A stretch of DNA of 61,742 nt from Micromonospora arborensis (GTDB taxonomy: Bacteria; Actinomycetota; Actinomycetes; Mycobacteriales; Micromonosporaceae). Of the stretch, positions 18,152 through 26,177 are shown in pieces. Below the pieces are notes generated by a model. That model saw nothing but the letters and a program-made list of their open reading frames with translations, was not told the origin of the DNA and searched no databases. A program made the position numbers and the translations under genes. Within the stretch, counting starts at the first letter, position 1. Each line of letters opens with the position of its first letter. The stretch is taken from NCBI RefSeq assembly GCF_003205615.1, contig NZ_PYBV01000027.1, positions 4,867 through 66,608 of the forward strand. The letters run 5' to 3'.

Positions 18152-19120
18152 ATGTCAATCCTCAAGATGAACTTCACCGGGCGGCGCTCGCTCGCCCTCA
18201 CCGCCACCGCCGTGGCGGTGGCCCTTGCCGCGACCGGCTGTGGCGGCGACAGCGGCAGCAGCGCTCCGACGCTGCCCGGCAACCCCGGTATGGGCGGCGA
18301 CGGCGTCATCGCCCAGTCGGTGTACGACGCCGCCCCGGTCGCCACCGACGCGGACATTCCGGCGGGCTCGACCATGGAGGCGATCCGCAAGCGCGGCTAC
18401 CTGAACATCGGCGGATCCCTGGACGCGCCGCTGCTCGGCCAGCAGAACCCGGTCAGCGGCACCATCGAGGGCTTCGACGCCGACATGGCGAAGCTGCTGG
18501 CGAAGTACATCATCGGCAAGCCCGAGGTGAAGACGACGACCATCGGCACCCAGACCCGGGAGGCCATGCTCCAGGCCAAGTCGGTGGACGCGGTCTTCCA
18601 GACGTACACGATCACCCCGCAGCGGGCCACCCAGATCGCCTTCGCCGGGCCGTACCTCACCTCGGGTCTGGCTGTCGGGGTCCGCAAGGACGACACCGCG
18701 ATCAAGAGCGTCAAGGACCTCGCCGGCAAGACCGTCATCGTCGGGGCGAACACCCCTGCGGTCACCGCGTTGCCCTCCGCCGCCCCCGGCTCGAAGCAGA
18801 TCGCCTTCGGCACCGACCCGCAGGCGCTGCAGGCCCTGCTGCAGAAGCGCGGCGACGCGTACGTGCAGGACTTCACGCTGCTCGCCTCGGGCGCCAAGGC
18901 CAACCCGGGGATGAAGGTGGTGGGCGAGCCGTTCACCACCGAGGCGTACGGCATCGGCCTCAACCGGGAGGACACGCAGTTCAAGGAGTTCGTCAACAAC
19001 TGGCTCAAGAAGATCCAGGCCGACGGCACGTGGGCGAAGGTCTGGGAGGGCACCCTCGGCTCGGTGGTAGAGGGTGGGGCGCCGACCCCGCCAGCCCTCG
19101 GTTCCGCCGACGGCTCCTGA
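18152..19120 (+). CDS. Amino-acid ABC transporter substrate-binding lipoprotein
   Basis: 322 residues. Signal peptide with a hydrophobic run at 13-27 and a lipobox ending at Cys30 (AATGC), followed by a Gly/Ser linker, so it is anchored outside the membrane. The SBP_bac_3 fold is suggested by LNIGGSLDAPLLG, GFDADMAKLLAKYI and the second-lobe AYGIGLNREDTQFKEFVNNWL. Strong GGGAGG ribosome site 5 nt before the ATG; 19 bp after the ATPase gene. Ligand is inferred to be glutamine, asparagine or glutamate from the linked asparaginase. Confidence 0.92.
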   Translation: MSILKMNFTGRRSLALTATAVAVALAATGCGGDSGSSAPTLPGNPGMGGDGVIAQSVYDAAPVATDADIPAGSTMEAIRKRGYLNIGGSLDAPLLGQQNPVSGTIEGFDADMAKLLAKYIIGKPEVKTTTIGTQTREAMLQAKSVDAVFQTYTITPQRATQIAFAGPYLTSGLAVGVRKDDTAIKSVKDLAGKTVIVGANTPAVTALPSAAPGSKQIAFGTDPQALQALLQKRGDAYVQDFTLLASGAKANPGMKVVGEPFTTEAYGIGLNREDTQFKEFVNNWLKKIQADGTWAKVWEGTLGSVVEGGAPTPPALGSADGS

Positions 19121-19136
19121 GCGACCTCCCGTACCG

Positions 19137-19781
19137 ATGGACGCCCTCACCGCCCACCTGAGCGAGTTTGGCCACGGCCTGGTCACGACGGTCGAACTGA
19201 CCGTCGTGACCACCGTCGGCGCGATGCTGCTGGGCATCGTCGTGGCCACCCTGCGAATCGCCCCCGTACCGCTGCTGCGCGCCATCGGCACGGCGTACGT
19301 CGAGGTGTTCCAGAACCTGCCGTTGCTGGCCCTCCTGGTGCTCTTCGTCTTCGCGTTGCCGACCATCGGCATCACGTTCCCGTTGTTCACCTCCGCCGCG
19401 ATCGTCATCGCCGTCTACGAGGGGGCGTACCTGGCCGAGGCGATCCGCGCCGGGATCAACACCGTCGGGGTCGGCCAGGCCGAGGCGGCCCGGGCCATCG
19501 GGCTCACCTTCGGGCAGTCCCTGCGGCACGTGATCCTGCCGCAGGGACTGCGGGCGGTGATCCAGCCGATCGGCAACATCTGCATCGCGCTGCTGATGAA
19601 CACCTCACTGGCCGCCGCCGTCGGCGTGGTCGAGCTGACCCAGGCGGCCAACAACGTGAACCTGGTCGAGGCTCAGCCGATCGCCGTCTTCACCGGCGCG
19701 GGCCTCGCCTACATGCTGCTGGCGCTGATCATCGGTCAGGTCACCGGCCTGCTCGAACGAAGGCTGGCGATCGTCCGATGA
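19137..19781 (+). CDS. Amino-acid ABC transporter permease 1
   Basis: 214 residues, HisM/GluC type. About five transmembrane helices; the EAA loop that contacts the ATPase is EAARAIGLTFGQSLRHVILPQ (about 121-141). 16 bp after the binding protein; its stop overlaps the next start as ATGA, so translation is coupled. Confidence 0.93.
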   Translation: MDALTAHLSEFGHGLVTTVELTVVTTVGAMLLGIVVATLRIAPVPLLRAIGTAYVEVFQNLPLLALLVLFVFALPTIGITFPLFTSAAIVIAVYEGAYLAEAIRAGINTVGVGQAEAARAIGLTFGQSLRHVILPQGLRAVIQPIGNICIALLMNTSLAAAVGVVELTQAANNVNLVEAQPIAVFTGAGLAYMLLALIIGQVTGLLERRLAIVR

Positions 19782-20593
19782 ACAAGACGCAACAGATCCT
19801 CTTTGACGAGCCCGGCCCCCGTGCCCGGCGACGGATCCGGATCGCCACCGTGCTGGGCGCCGTTCTCCTGGCCGGTGCCCTGGTCGCGGCCGTCTACCAG
19901 TTCGCCAGCCACGGCGAGTTGGCCGCCGCCCGGTGGGAACCGTTCACCACCTGGCCCATCTGGCGGTACCTGCTCAACGGCCTGTGGGCCACGCTGCGCG
20001 CCGCCGCCGCGACAGCCGTGCTCAGCTCCGCGCTCGGGTTGCTGCTGGCGCTCGGCCGGCTGTCGACGCATCGACCGTTGCGCTGGCTGGCCGGCGCGTA
20101 CGTGGAGATCTTCCGGACCGTTCCCACGTTGCTGCTGATCTACGTGACGCTGTTCGCCCTGCCGCAGTACGGGATGAACTTCCCGCTCTTCTGGAAGCTC
20201 GTGGTGCCGCTGGTGGTCTCCAACTCGGCGGCGTTCGCGGAGATCTTCCGGTCCGGCATCCTGGCCCTGGACCGTGGGCAGACCGAGGCGGGCCTCGCGA
20301 TCGGGCTGCGCCGCGGGCAGGTGATGGCGCTGGTGGTCCTGCCACAGGCGCTGCTCCAACTCGCCCCGTCCCTGGTCAGCCAGCTGGTCGGGCTACTCAA
20401 GGACACCTCGCTCGGCTTCGTCGTCAGCTACACCGAGCTGCTCTACAGCGGGCAGGTGCTCTCCTCGTACACCCACCTGCTGATCCAGACGTTCCTGGTG
20501 GTGGCGCTGATCTACCTCGTGGTCAACGCCTCGCTGTCGAAGTTCGCCCGCGTACTCCAAGCCCGCAACAATCGAGGGACAAGAACCCGGTGA
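19778..20593 (+). CDS. Amino-acid ABC transporter permease 2
   Basis: 271 residues, GluD type. A cytoplasmic N-terminal stretch with an Arg-rich segment (RARRRIR) precedes five to six helices; the EAA-like loop is TEAGLAIGLRRGQVMALVVLPQ. Starts at the ATGA overlap with permease 1 and ends at a GTGA overlap with the asparaginase, showing one coupled operon. Confidence 0.93.
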   Translation: MNKTQQILFDEPGPRARRRIRIATVLGAVLLAGALVAAVYQFASHGELAAARWEPFTTWPIWRYLLNGLWATLRAAAATAVLSSALGLLLALGRLSTHRPLRWLAGAYVEIFRTVPTLLLIYVTLFALPQYGMNFPLFWKLVVPLVVSNSAAFAEIFRSGILALDRGQTEAGLAIGLRRGQVMALVVLPQALLQLAPSLVSQLVGLLKDTSLGFVVSYTELLYSGQVLSSYTHLLIQTFLVVALIYLVVNASLSKFARVLQARNNRGTRTR

Positions 20594-21597
20594 CCATTTT
20601 CCGCTACGCCGAGCTGGCTCGGGTCGTCCGCAACGGCTTCGTTGAAAGCAGGCACTACGGCAGTGTCGTCGTACTCGCCCCGGACGGCGAGGTCGCCCTC
20701 GCCGCCGGCGTACCCGACGAGCCGGTGCTCCCCCGCTCCACCCTGAAGCCGGTGCAGGCGTTGGCCTGTCGGGTCGCCGCGGGTGACGAGCTGACCGGCC
20801 CGGCGCTGGCGCTCGCCGCCGGCAGCCACACCGGCGACGACCGGCACGTCGAGGTCGTCCGGGCGATGCTGGCCGGGGCCGGTCTGACCGAGGACGCGCT
20901 CGGCTGCCCGGTGGACTGGCCGGAGGACGAAGCGACCCGGGACCGGCTGATCCGCGCCGGCGGACAGCGCGACCGGATCCGAATGAACTGCTCCGGCAAG
21001 CACGCCGCGATGCTCGTCGCCTGCGTCGCGCAGTCCTGGAACACCCACGACTACCTCGACCCGGACCACCCGCTCCAGCGGGAAACCGCCGCCGCCGTCG
21101 CCCGGCTGGCCGGCACGCCGATCGCGCACCACGCGGTCGACGGCTGCGGCGCACCGCTGTTCGGTCTGCCGCTGACCGGCCTGGCCCGCACGTTCCAGGC
21201 GCTGGTCACCGCGCCTGCCGGCAGCGACGAGGCGCTTGTCGCGCAGGCCATGCGCCAACACCCGGAGTACGTCGGCGGCTGGCACGGGCACCCCAACACC
21301 GACCTGATGCGGGCGCTGCCCGGCGTCCTCGCCAAGGGCGGAGCCGAGGGCGTGCTCGCGGTGGCCGCACCGGACGGTCACGCGGTGGCGGTGAAGGCGA
21401 TCGACGGTTCACCCCGCGCCACCACCGCCATCGCCCTCGCCGCCCTCGACGCCGTCGGCGTACCGGTCGGTGGGGCCGACGCGCTGCGCCAGGTGCCGGT
21501 GCTCGGCGGCGGCGTACCGGTCGGCGCCGTCACCGCCGTCATCGACTGGACTGCGGCATCGTCTCGCACGTCTCGCACGGAAAAGGAAGAGTCATGA
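20590..21597 (+). CDS. L-asparaginase II family protein
   Basis: 335 residues, matching the Asparaginase_II family (Rhizobium etli AnsA-like), which hydrolyses asparagine to aspartate and ammonia. Visible motifs: SxxK (RSTLKP, Ser50/Lys53), AAGSHTGDDRH, NCSGKHAAML with the conserved Cys and Lys, and DGCGAPLFGLPL. No signal peptide, so it acts in the cytoplasm. GTGA overlap with the permease suggests that the imported substrate is asparagine or a related amide. Confidence 0.9.
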   Translation: MTIFRYAELARVVRNGFVESRHYGSVVVLAPDGEVALAAGVPDEPVLPRSTLKPVQALACRVAAGDELTGPALALAAGSHTGDDRHVEVVRAMLAGAGLTEDALGCPVDWPEDEATRDRLIRAGGQRDRIRMNCSGKHAAMLVACVAQSWNTHDYLDPDHPLQRETAAAVARLAGTPIAHHAVDGCGAPLFGLPLTGLARTFQALVTAPAGSDEALVAQAMRQHPEYVGGWHGHPNTDLMRALPGVLAKGGAEGVLAVAAPDGHAVAVKAIDGSPRATTAIALAALDAVGVPVGGADALRQVPVLGGGVPVGAVTAVIDWTAASSRTSRTEKEES

Positions 21598-22337
21598 ACA
21601 CATTCGAGATCTGCATCGACAGCGTCGAAGGGGCGGTTGCCGCCGAGGAGGCCGGCGCCGACCGGGTGGAGCTGTGCTCCGCGCTCTTCGACGGCGGGTT
21701 GACCCCCAGCCTGGGCACCATCGAGACGACCCTGCGCGCCGTCACCCGGATCCGGGTGCACGTGATCGTCCGGCCCCGGGCCGGCGACTTCATCTTCTCG
21801 CCGTTCGAGATCGAGGCGATGGAGCGGGACGTACGGGCGGCGGTGGCGGCCGGCGCGCACGGCATCGTGATCGGCGCGCTGACCGCCGAGGGTGACGTCG
21901 ACGTACCGACCACCCGTCGGCTGATCGCCGCCGCCGGCGACGCCAGCATCACCTTCCACCGTGCGTTCGACATGACCCGTGACCCGCACGCGGCGCTGGA
22001 GCAGCTGATCGAGTTGGGTGTGCAGCGGGTGCTCACCTCGGGTCAGGAGGTCAGCGTGCTGGAGGGTGCTCCGCTCATCGCCGACCTGGTGCGCCGGGCC
22101 GCCGGGCGGATCATCATCATGCCGGGTGGCGGCATCACCCCGCGCAACATCGCCCGGATCGTCGAGGCGACGGGCGCCGACGAGTACCACTTCGCGGCTC
22201 TGGTCAGCTCGGACAGCCCGGCCGTGCACCGCAACCCGGCACCGCTGATGGGCGGCAGCCTGAACCGCCCCGAGTACGAGCGGTCGGGCACCTCCGGGGC
22301 CCTGGTCGGCCAGGTGCTCGCCGCCGCCCGCGCCTGA
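21594..22337 (+). CDS. cutC: CutC-family protein
   Basis: 247 residues, a TIM-barrel CutC. Family landmarks: FEICIDSVEGAVAAEEAGADRVELC (split here by position 4-28), GLTPSLGTI, the IRVHVIVRPRAGDF strand, and TFHRAFDM. The name comes from a proposed role in copper homeostasis, but the biochemical function remains disputed. ATGA overlap with the asparaginase makes it the last gene of the importer operon, an unusual setting for a copper protein. Confidence 0.88.
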   Translation: MNTFEICIDSVEGAVAAEEAGADRVELCSALFDGGLTPSLGTIETTLRAVTRIRVHVIVRPRAGDFIFSPFEIEAMERDVRAAVAAGAHGIVIGALTAEGDVDVPTTRRLIAAAGDASITFHRAFDMTRDPHAALEQLIELGVQRVLTSGQEVSVLEGAPLIADLVRRAAGRIIIMPGGGITPRNIARIVEATGADEYHFAALVSSDSPAVHRNPAPLMGGSLNRPEYERSGTSGALVGQVLAAARA

Positions 22338-22358
22338 TCGGTCGCGCTCCCGGCGCGT

Positions 22359-22432
22359 TGATCGCGCTCGATCCACGATGTAGTGGCCTTCCCGACTGGG
22401 GAGGCCACTACTTTCATGTTCGAGCGCGATCA
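22359..22432. repeat. Nested palindrome at convergent gene ends
   Basis: Outer 13-bp arms (core GATCGCGCTCGA, right TCGAGCGCGATC) enclose an inner 13-bp stem TAGTGGCCTTCCC (22381-22393) and its near complement (22398-22410) with a 4-nt loop. 21 bp past the cutC stop. Probably a terminator, perhaps derived from a mobile palindrome. Confidence 0.65.
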
Positions 22433-22480
22433 TGGGTCTTCGGCAGCTCACGCCAGGTTGGGTTGTACGACCCGGCCCCA

Positions 22481-22549
22481 CGATCTTGCACTTTCCGTGC
22501 CGACACAACGGGCATCCCACCCATATCGACAACCGAAACTGCAAGATCG
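22481..22549. repeat. Palindromic element, copy A (GATCTTGCA family)
   Basis: 15-nt arms (22481-22495 and 22535-22549), one containing GATCTTGCACTTTC and the other, read back, GATCTTGCAGTTTC, around a 39-nt loop. A second copy in opposite orientation lies at 50591-50663. Between convergent cutC and the mannosidase gene. Confidence 0.7.
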
Positions 22550-22582
22550 AGGCTTACCTCGCGCGCTGAGTGGTGCGCGATC

Positions 22583-25030
22583 TCAGCCGACGTCGTTGAC
22601 GCAGCGCAGCACCGGGCGGGCGGTCAGCGCAGCCTCGTCCAGCAACTCGTCGGCCTGCACGATGAACGTCGTCGACTCGCCCGGCAGCAGGGTGACCAGG
22701 GCCTTGTCGACGGACGCCGACGGGTCCAACCGGTCCGGGAAGAGCGTCAGGTCGCGCAGCACCGTGCCGGCCGTGACCCGGACCCGCTGCCCACCGTCGA
22801 ACGGCTCGACCGTCGCGTCCCACGCCGCCGCCGGCCAGTCCACGTCCCGGTCCTCGGCGAAGAACCACAGGGCGCGCTGGGCGGTGGCACCGGCCTCCGC
22901 GACCAGCAACTCGCGTCGCCCCTCGTCCGGCCGCGCCAGGTCAGCCGGCAGCGCCAGCACCACCGAGGAGTACGCCGGGACGTCGAGGTCGACCGAGGTC
23001 TTCGCCCTCGGCTCCCCGGTGAGCGTGAACCGGGTGACCGCAGTCGGCGCGGTCCATGCCTCGGCGGTCTCGTTGACCGCGACCAGGGCGAGGCCGCCGT
23101 CGCGGGGCTGCACGGTGAGCAGCCGATCGGCGTACGCGTGGCGCAGCGCGTACCACAGGGGTTTGCGACGACCGTCGCCGTCGACGGCGGACCAGGAGGT
23201 GACCGGCCAGCAGTCGTTGAGCTGCCAGACGATGGTGCCCGCGCAGACGCCCCGGTGTGAGCGGAAGTGCTCGACCCCGAGTTGGATCGCTCGGGCCTGG
23301 TTGAGCTGCGTCAGGTAGTGCCAGTCGTCGAAGTCCGCCGGGGCGGGCAGGTGCGCGTCGAGGCCCCGCTGGAGCTTGGCGTCGCCGTCGGCCGCCTTCT
23401 GGTGGTGCGCCATGCCCGGTGAGTCGTGCGCCAGGGGTTCGTCGCTGAGCGTCCGGCGGAGGGTCGCGTACGCCGGTGGGGCCTGGTAGCCGAACTCGGC
23501 GACGAAGCGCGGCACGTACTCCCGGTACCTGGTGTAGTCGTCGGTGTTCCACACGTCCCAGATGTGGGTGGTGCCGTGCGCCGGGTCGTTGGGGTGGATC
23601 GCCTCGGAGCCCGACCAGGGGCTGCCCGGCCAGTACGGGCGGGTGGGGTCGAGTTCACCGACGATTCGGGGCAGCACGTCGAGGTAGTAGCCGCGCCCCC
23701 AGGTACGCCCCGCGAGGTCCTGCTGCCAGTCCCAGTCGTGCCAGCCCCAGATGTTCTCGTTGTTGCCGGTCCAGAGCACCAACGACGGGTACGGCGCCAG
23801 CCGGGTCACCTGCTCGGCGGCCTCGGCGGCCACCTCGGAGCCGAACGGTTCCTCCTCCGGGTAGGCCGCGCAGGCGAAGAGGAAGTCCTGCTGGACGAGC
23901 AGCCCACGCTCGTCGGCGAGGTCGTAGAAGTCGGCCGACTCGTACCGGCCGCCGCCCCAGACGCGCAGCATGTTGACGTTGGCCGCGATGGCCTGGTCGA
24001 ACCGCTCGGCCAGCCGGTCCCGGGTGATCCGGGTGGGGAACACGTCGTCCGGGATCCAGTTGACCCCGCGGACGAAGACGGGAACGTCGTTGACCGACAA
24101 CGCGAACGGGGTCCCGTGTTCGTCCGCGGTGGTGTCCAGTCGCACCGAGCGGAAGCCGATCCGGTGCGACCAGGCGTCGAGGGCGTCGCCGTCCGGCCCG
24201 TGCAGGGTCACCTCGATCGGGTGGCGCATCTGCTCGCCGTACCCCCGGGGCCACCAGAGCGCGGGCTCGCGGACGGTGAGGGTCAGCACGGCGGTGCGCT
24301 GCCCGGCCGGGATGACCACGTCGGCGCTGGCGCCGGCGACGTCCGCCCGGACGGTCAGCGGGACGTTCGCGGCCCGCTCGACCTCGACGTGCAGCTCGAC
24401 CTGGCCGTCGCGGCCGTCCATCGTGACCAGTGGGCGGACGGTGGCCAGTCGGGCGGTGGACCAGGCGTGCAGGCTGATGTCCTGCCAGATGCCGGCGGTG
24501 ACCAGGGTCGGCCCCCAGTCCCAGCCGAAGTTGCAGGCCATCTTGCGGATGAAGTGGAACGGCTCCGGGTAGGCGTTGGGCCGGTCACCGAGCCGCTCCT
24601 GCTGCGCCTCGGCGTAGCGGTACGCGGAGTCGAACGTGATGGCCAGCTCGTTGTCGCCGTCGCGCAGCACCGACCGGACGTCGAACCGGTAGCCGCGGTG
24701 CATGTTCTCGGTGCGGCCGACCTCGACACCGTTGACGGTGAGCGTGGCCACGGTGTCCAGGCCGGCGCAGACCAGGTCGACCCGGTCGTGGTGCCCGGTC
24801 GGGCGCCGGAAGCTCGTCCGGTAGTGCCAGTCGGTGCGCCCGATCCAGGCCAGCGCCACCTCGTTGTCGTCGAGGTAGGGGTCGGGGATCAACCCGGCGT
24901 CGAGCAGGTCGGTGTGCACACAGCCGGGCACGGTCGCCGCCACGGCCTGCCCGGCAATCTCGGCCGGCACCTGCGGTCCGGGTGCCGCACGCAGGGTCCA
25001 ACCGTCGTAGAGTGCCTGTCGGCTCAACAC
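22583..25030 (-). CDS. Glycoside hydrolase family 2 beta-mannosidase
   Basis: 815 residues. Hydrolyses terminal beta-mannose residues, likely of mannan or N-glycan fragments. The acid/base Glu is in GNNENIWGWHDWDW near 419 and the nucleophile Glu in VAEFGYQAPP near 510; an N-terminal jelly-roll domain (DGWTLR) and Ig-like domains flank the barrel. No signal peptide, so it acts on imported oligosaccharides. The GTG at 25030 has AAGGTG 7 nt upstream. Divergent from a LacI regulator that probably controls it. No sugar transporter is adjacent. Confidence 0.92.
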   Translation of the reverse strand: MLSRQALYDGWTLRAAPGPQVPAEIAGQAVAATVPGCVHTDLLDAGLIPDPYLDDNEVALAWIGRTDWHYRTSFRRPTGHHDRVDLVCAGLDTVATLTVNGVEVGRTENMHRGYRFDVRSVLRDGDNELAITFDSAYRYAEAQQERLGDRPNAYPEPFHFIRKMACNFGWDWGPTLVTAGIWQDISLHAWSTARLATVRPLVTMDGRDGQVELHVEVERAANVPLTVRADVAGASADVVIPAGQRTAVLTLTVREPALWWPRGYGEQMRHPIEVTLHGPDGDALDAWSHRIGFRSVRLDTTADEHGTPFALSVNDVPVFVRGVNWIPDDVFPTRITRDRLAERFDQAIAANVNMLRVWGGGRYESADFYDLADERGLLVQQDFLFACAAYPEEEPFGSEVAAEAAEQVTRLAPYPSLVLWTGNNENIWGWHDWDWQQDLAGRTWGRGYYLDVLPRIVGELDPTRPYWPGSPWSGSEAIHPNDPAHGTTHIWDVWNTDDYTRYREYVPRFVAEFGYQAPPAYATLRRTLSDEPLAHDSPGMAHHQKAADGDAKLQRGLDAHLPAPADFDDWHYLTQLNQARAIQLGVEHFRSHRGVCAGTIVWQLNDCWPVTSWSAVDGDGRRKPLWYALRHAYADRLLTVQPRDGGLALVAVNETAEAWTAPTAVTRFTLTGEPRAKTSVDLDVPAYSSVVLALPADLARPDEGRRELLVAEAGATAQRALWFFAEDRDVDWPAAAWDATVEPFDGGQRVRVTAGTVLRDLTLFPDRLDPSASVDKALVTLLPGESTTFIVQADELLDEAALTARPVLRCVNDVG

Positions 25031-25138
25031 TTCACCGCACCTTATGCATCGAAAAACGTTGACTGAACCGGATAAGCTAAGCCACCGTACGGTTCGGAAT
25101 CCGGACGGTCAACGGCCAGAGAGCGAAGGAGCACGCCG

Positions 25139-26158
25139 GTGAAGCGGCCGACCATCGCCGACGTCGCCCGGCACGCCGGGGTGTCCAAGGGTGCCGTGTC
25201 GTACGCGCTGAACGGGCAGCCCGGGGTCTCCGAGGCCACCCGGCAGCGCATCCTGGCCATCGCCACGGAGATCGGGTTCAGCCGCAGCAGCGCTGCCCGC
25301 GCCCTGTCCGCCGCCACCGCCGGGGCGGTCGGTCTGGCCCTGTGCCGACCGGCCCGGATACTCGGCATCGAGCCGTTCTTCATGGCGCTGATCAGTGGCG
25401 TCGAGGCCGAACTCTCCGCCCGCTCGTACGCGCTGACCCTCCAGGTGGTGGCCGACCCCGACGCGGAGATCGCGGTCTACCGGCGCTGGTGGGGCGAACG
25501 TCGGGTGGACGGGGTGCTCGTCTGCGACCTGCGCACCGACGACCGGCGCATCCCCGCACTCGAGCAGTTGCAACTGCCGGCGGTGGTGATCGGCGGGCCC
25601 AGTGGCACGGGTGACCTGGGCAGTCTCTGGTCCGACGACGAGGCCGCGTTGACCGAGACGGTGGAATACCTGGTCGCGCTCGGGCACCGGCGGATCGCCC
25701 GGGTCGCGGGCCTGGCCGACCTGCGGCACACCGAGATCCGTACCGACGCCTTCGCCGCGCTCTGCCAGCGGCTCGGCCTGGTCGACGCGGTCACCGTCTG
25801 GTCGGACTACACCGGCGAGGAGGGTGGCCGGGCCACCCGCCGACTGCTCAGCTCGGCCCACCGGCCCACCGCGGTCGTCTACGACAACGACGTGATGGCC
25901 ATCGCCGGGCTCTCCGTCGCCCAGGAGATGGGGCTCACCGTGCCCGGCGATCTGTCCATCGTGGCCTGGGACGACTCGCCGCTGTGCCGCCTGGTGCATC
26001 CGCCGCTGACCGCGCTGGGCCGGGACATCCCGGCGTACGGCGCGCACGCCGCCCGGCAACTGCTCGCCGTCATCGCCGGGCAGCCGGCGAGCCGGGTGCA
26101 GGACGAGACGCCACAGCTCACACCCCGGGGCAGCACCGCGCCGCCCCGGGAGAGGTGA
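25139..26158 (+). CDS. LacI-family transcriptional regulator
   Basis: 339 residues. N-terminal LacI helix-turn-helix (PTIADVARHAGVSKGAVSYALNG, within 4-26) with the hinge region, then a periplasmic-binding-like effector domain (VDGVLVCDLR; PTAVVYDNDVMAIAG; LSIVAWDDSPLCRLVHPPLT). The GTG at 25139 has AAGGAG 8 nt before it. It is 108 bp from the divergent beta-mannosidase gene, whose oligosaccharide product is the likely inducer. The spacer holds AACGTT (25055-25060), a possible half of a LacI-type operator. Confidence 0.92.
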   Translation: MKRPTIADVARHAGVSKGAVSYALNGQPGVSEATRQRILAIATEIGFSRSSAARALSAATAGAVGLALCRPARILGIEPFFMALISGVEAELSARSYALTLQVVADPDAEIAVYRRWWGERRVDGVLVCDLRTDDRRIPALEQLQLPAVVIGGPSGTGDLGSLWSDDEAALTETVEYLVALGHRRIARVAGLADLRHTEIRTDAFAALCQRLGLVDAVTVWSDYTGEEGGRATRRLLSSAHRPTAVVYDNDVMAIAGLSVAQEMGLTVPGDLSIVAWDDSPLCRLVHPPLTALGRDIPAYGAHAARQLLAVIAGQPASRVQDETPQLTPRGSTAPPRER

Positions 26159-26176
26159 ACCGGTTCATCTCTCCCG
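26147..26176. terminator. Palindromic bidirectional terminator overlapping a stop codon
   Basis: A near-perfect 30-nt palindrome centred on GAACCGGTTC, with one G-T pair. It includes the LacI stop codon (26156-26158) and ends 1 nt before the stop of the convergent EAL gene. Confidence 0.6.
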
Positions 26177-26177
26177 C

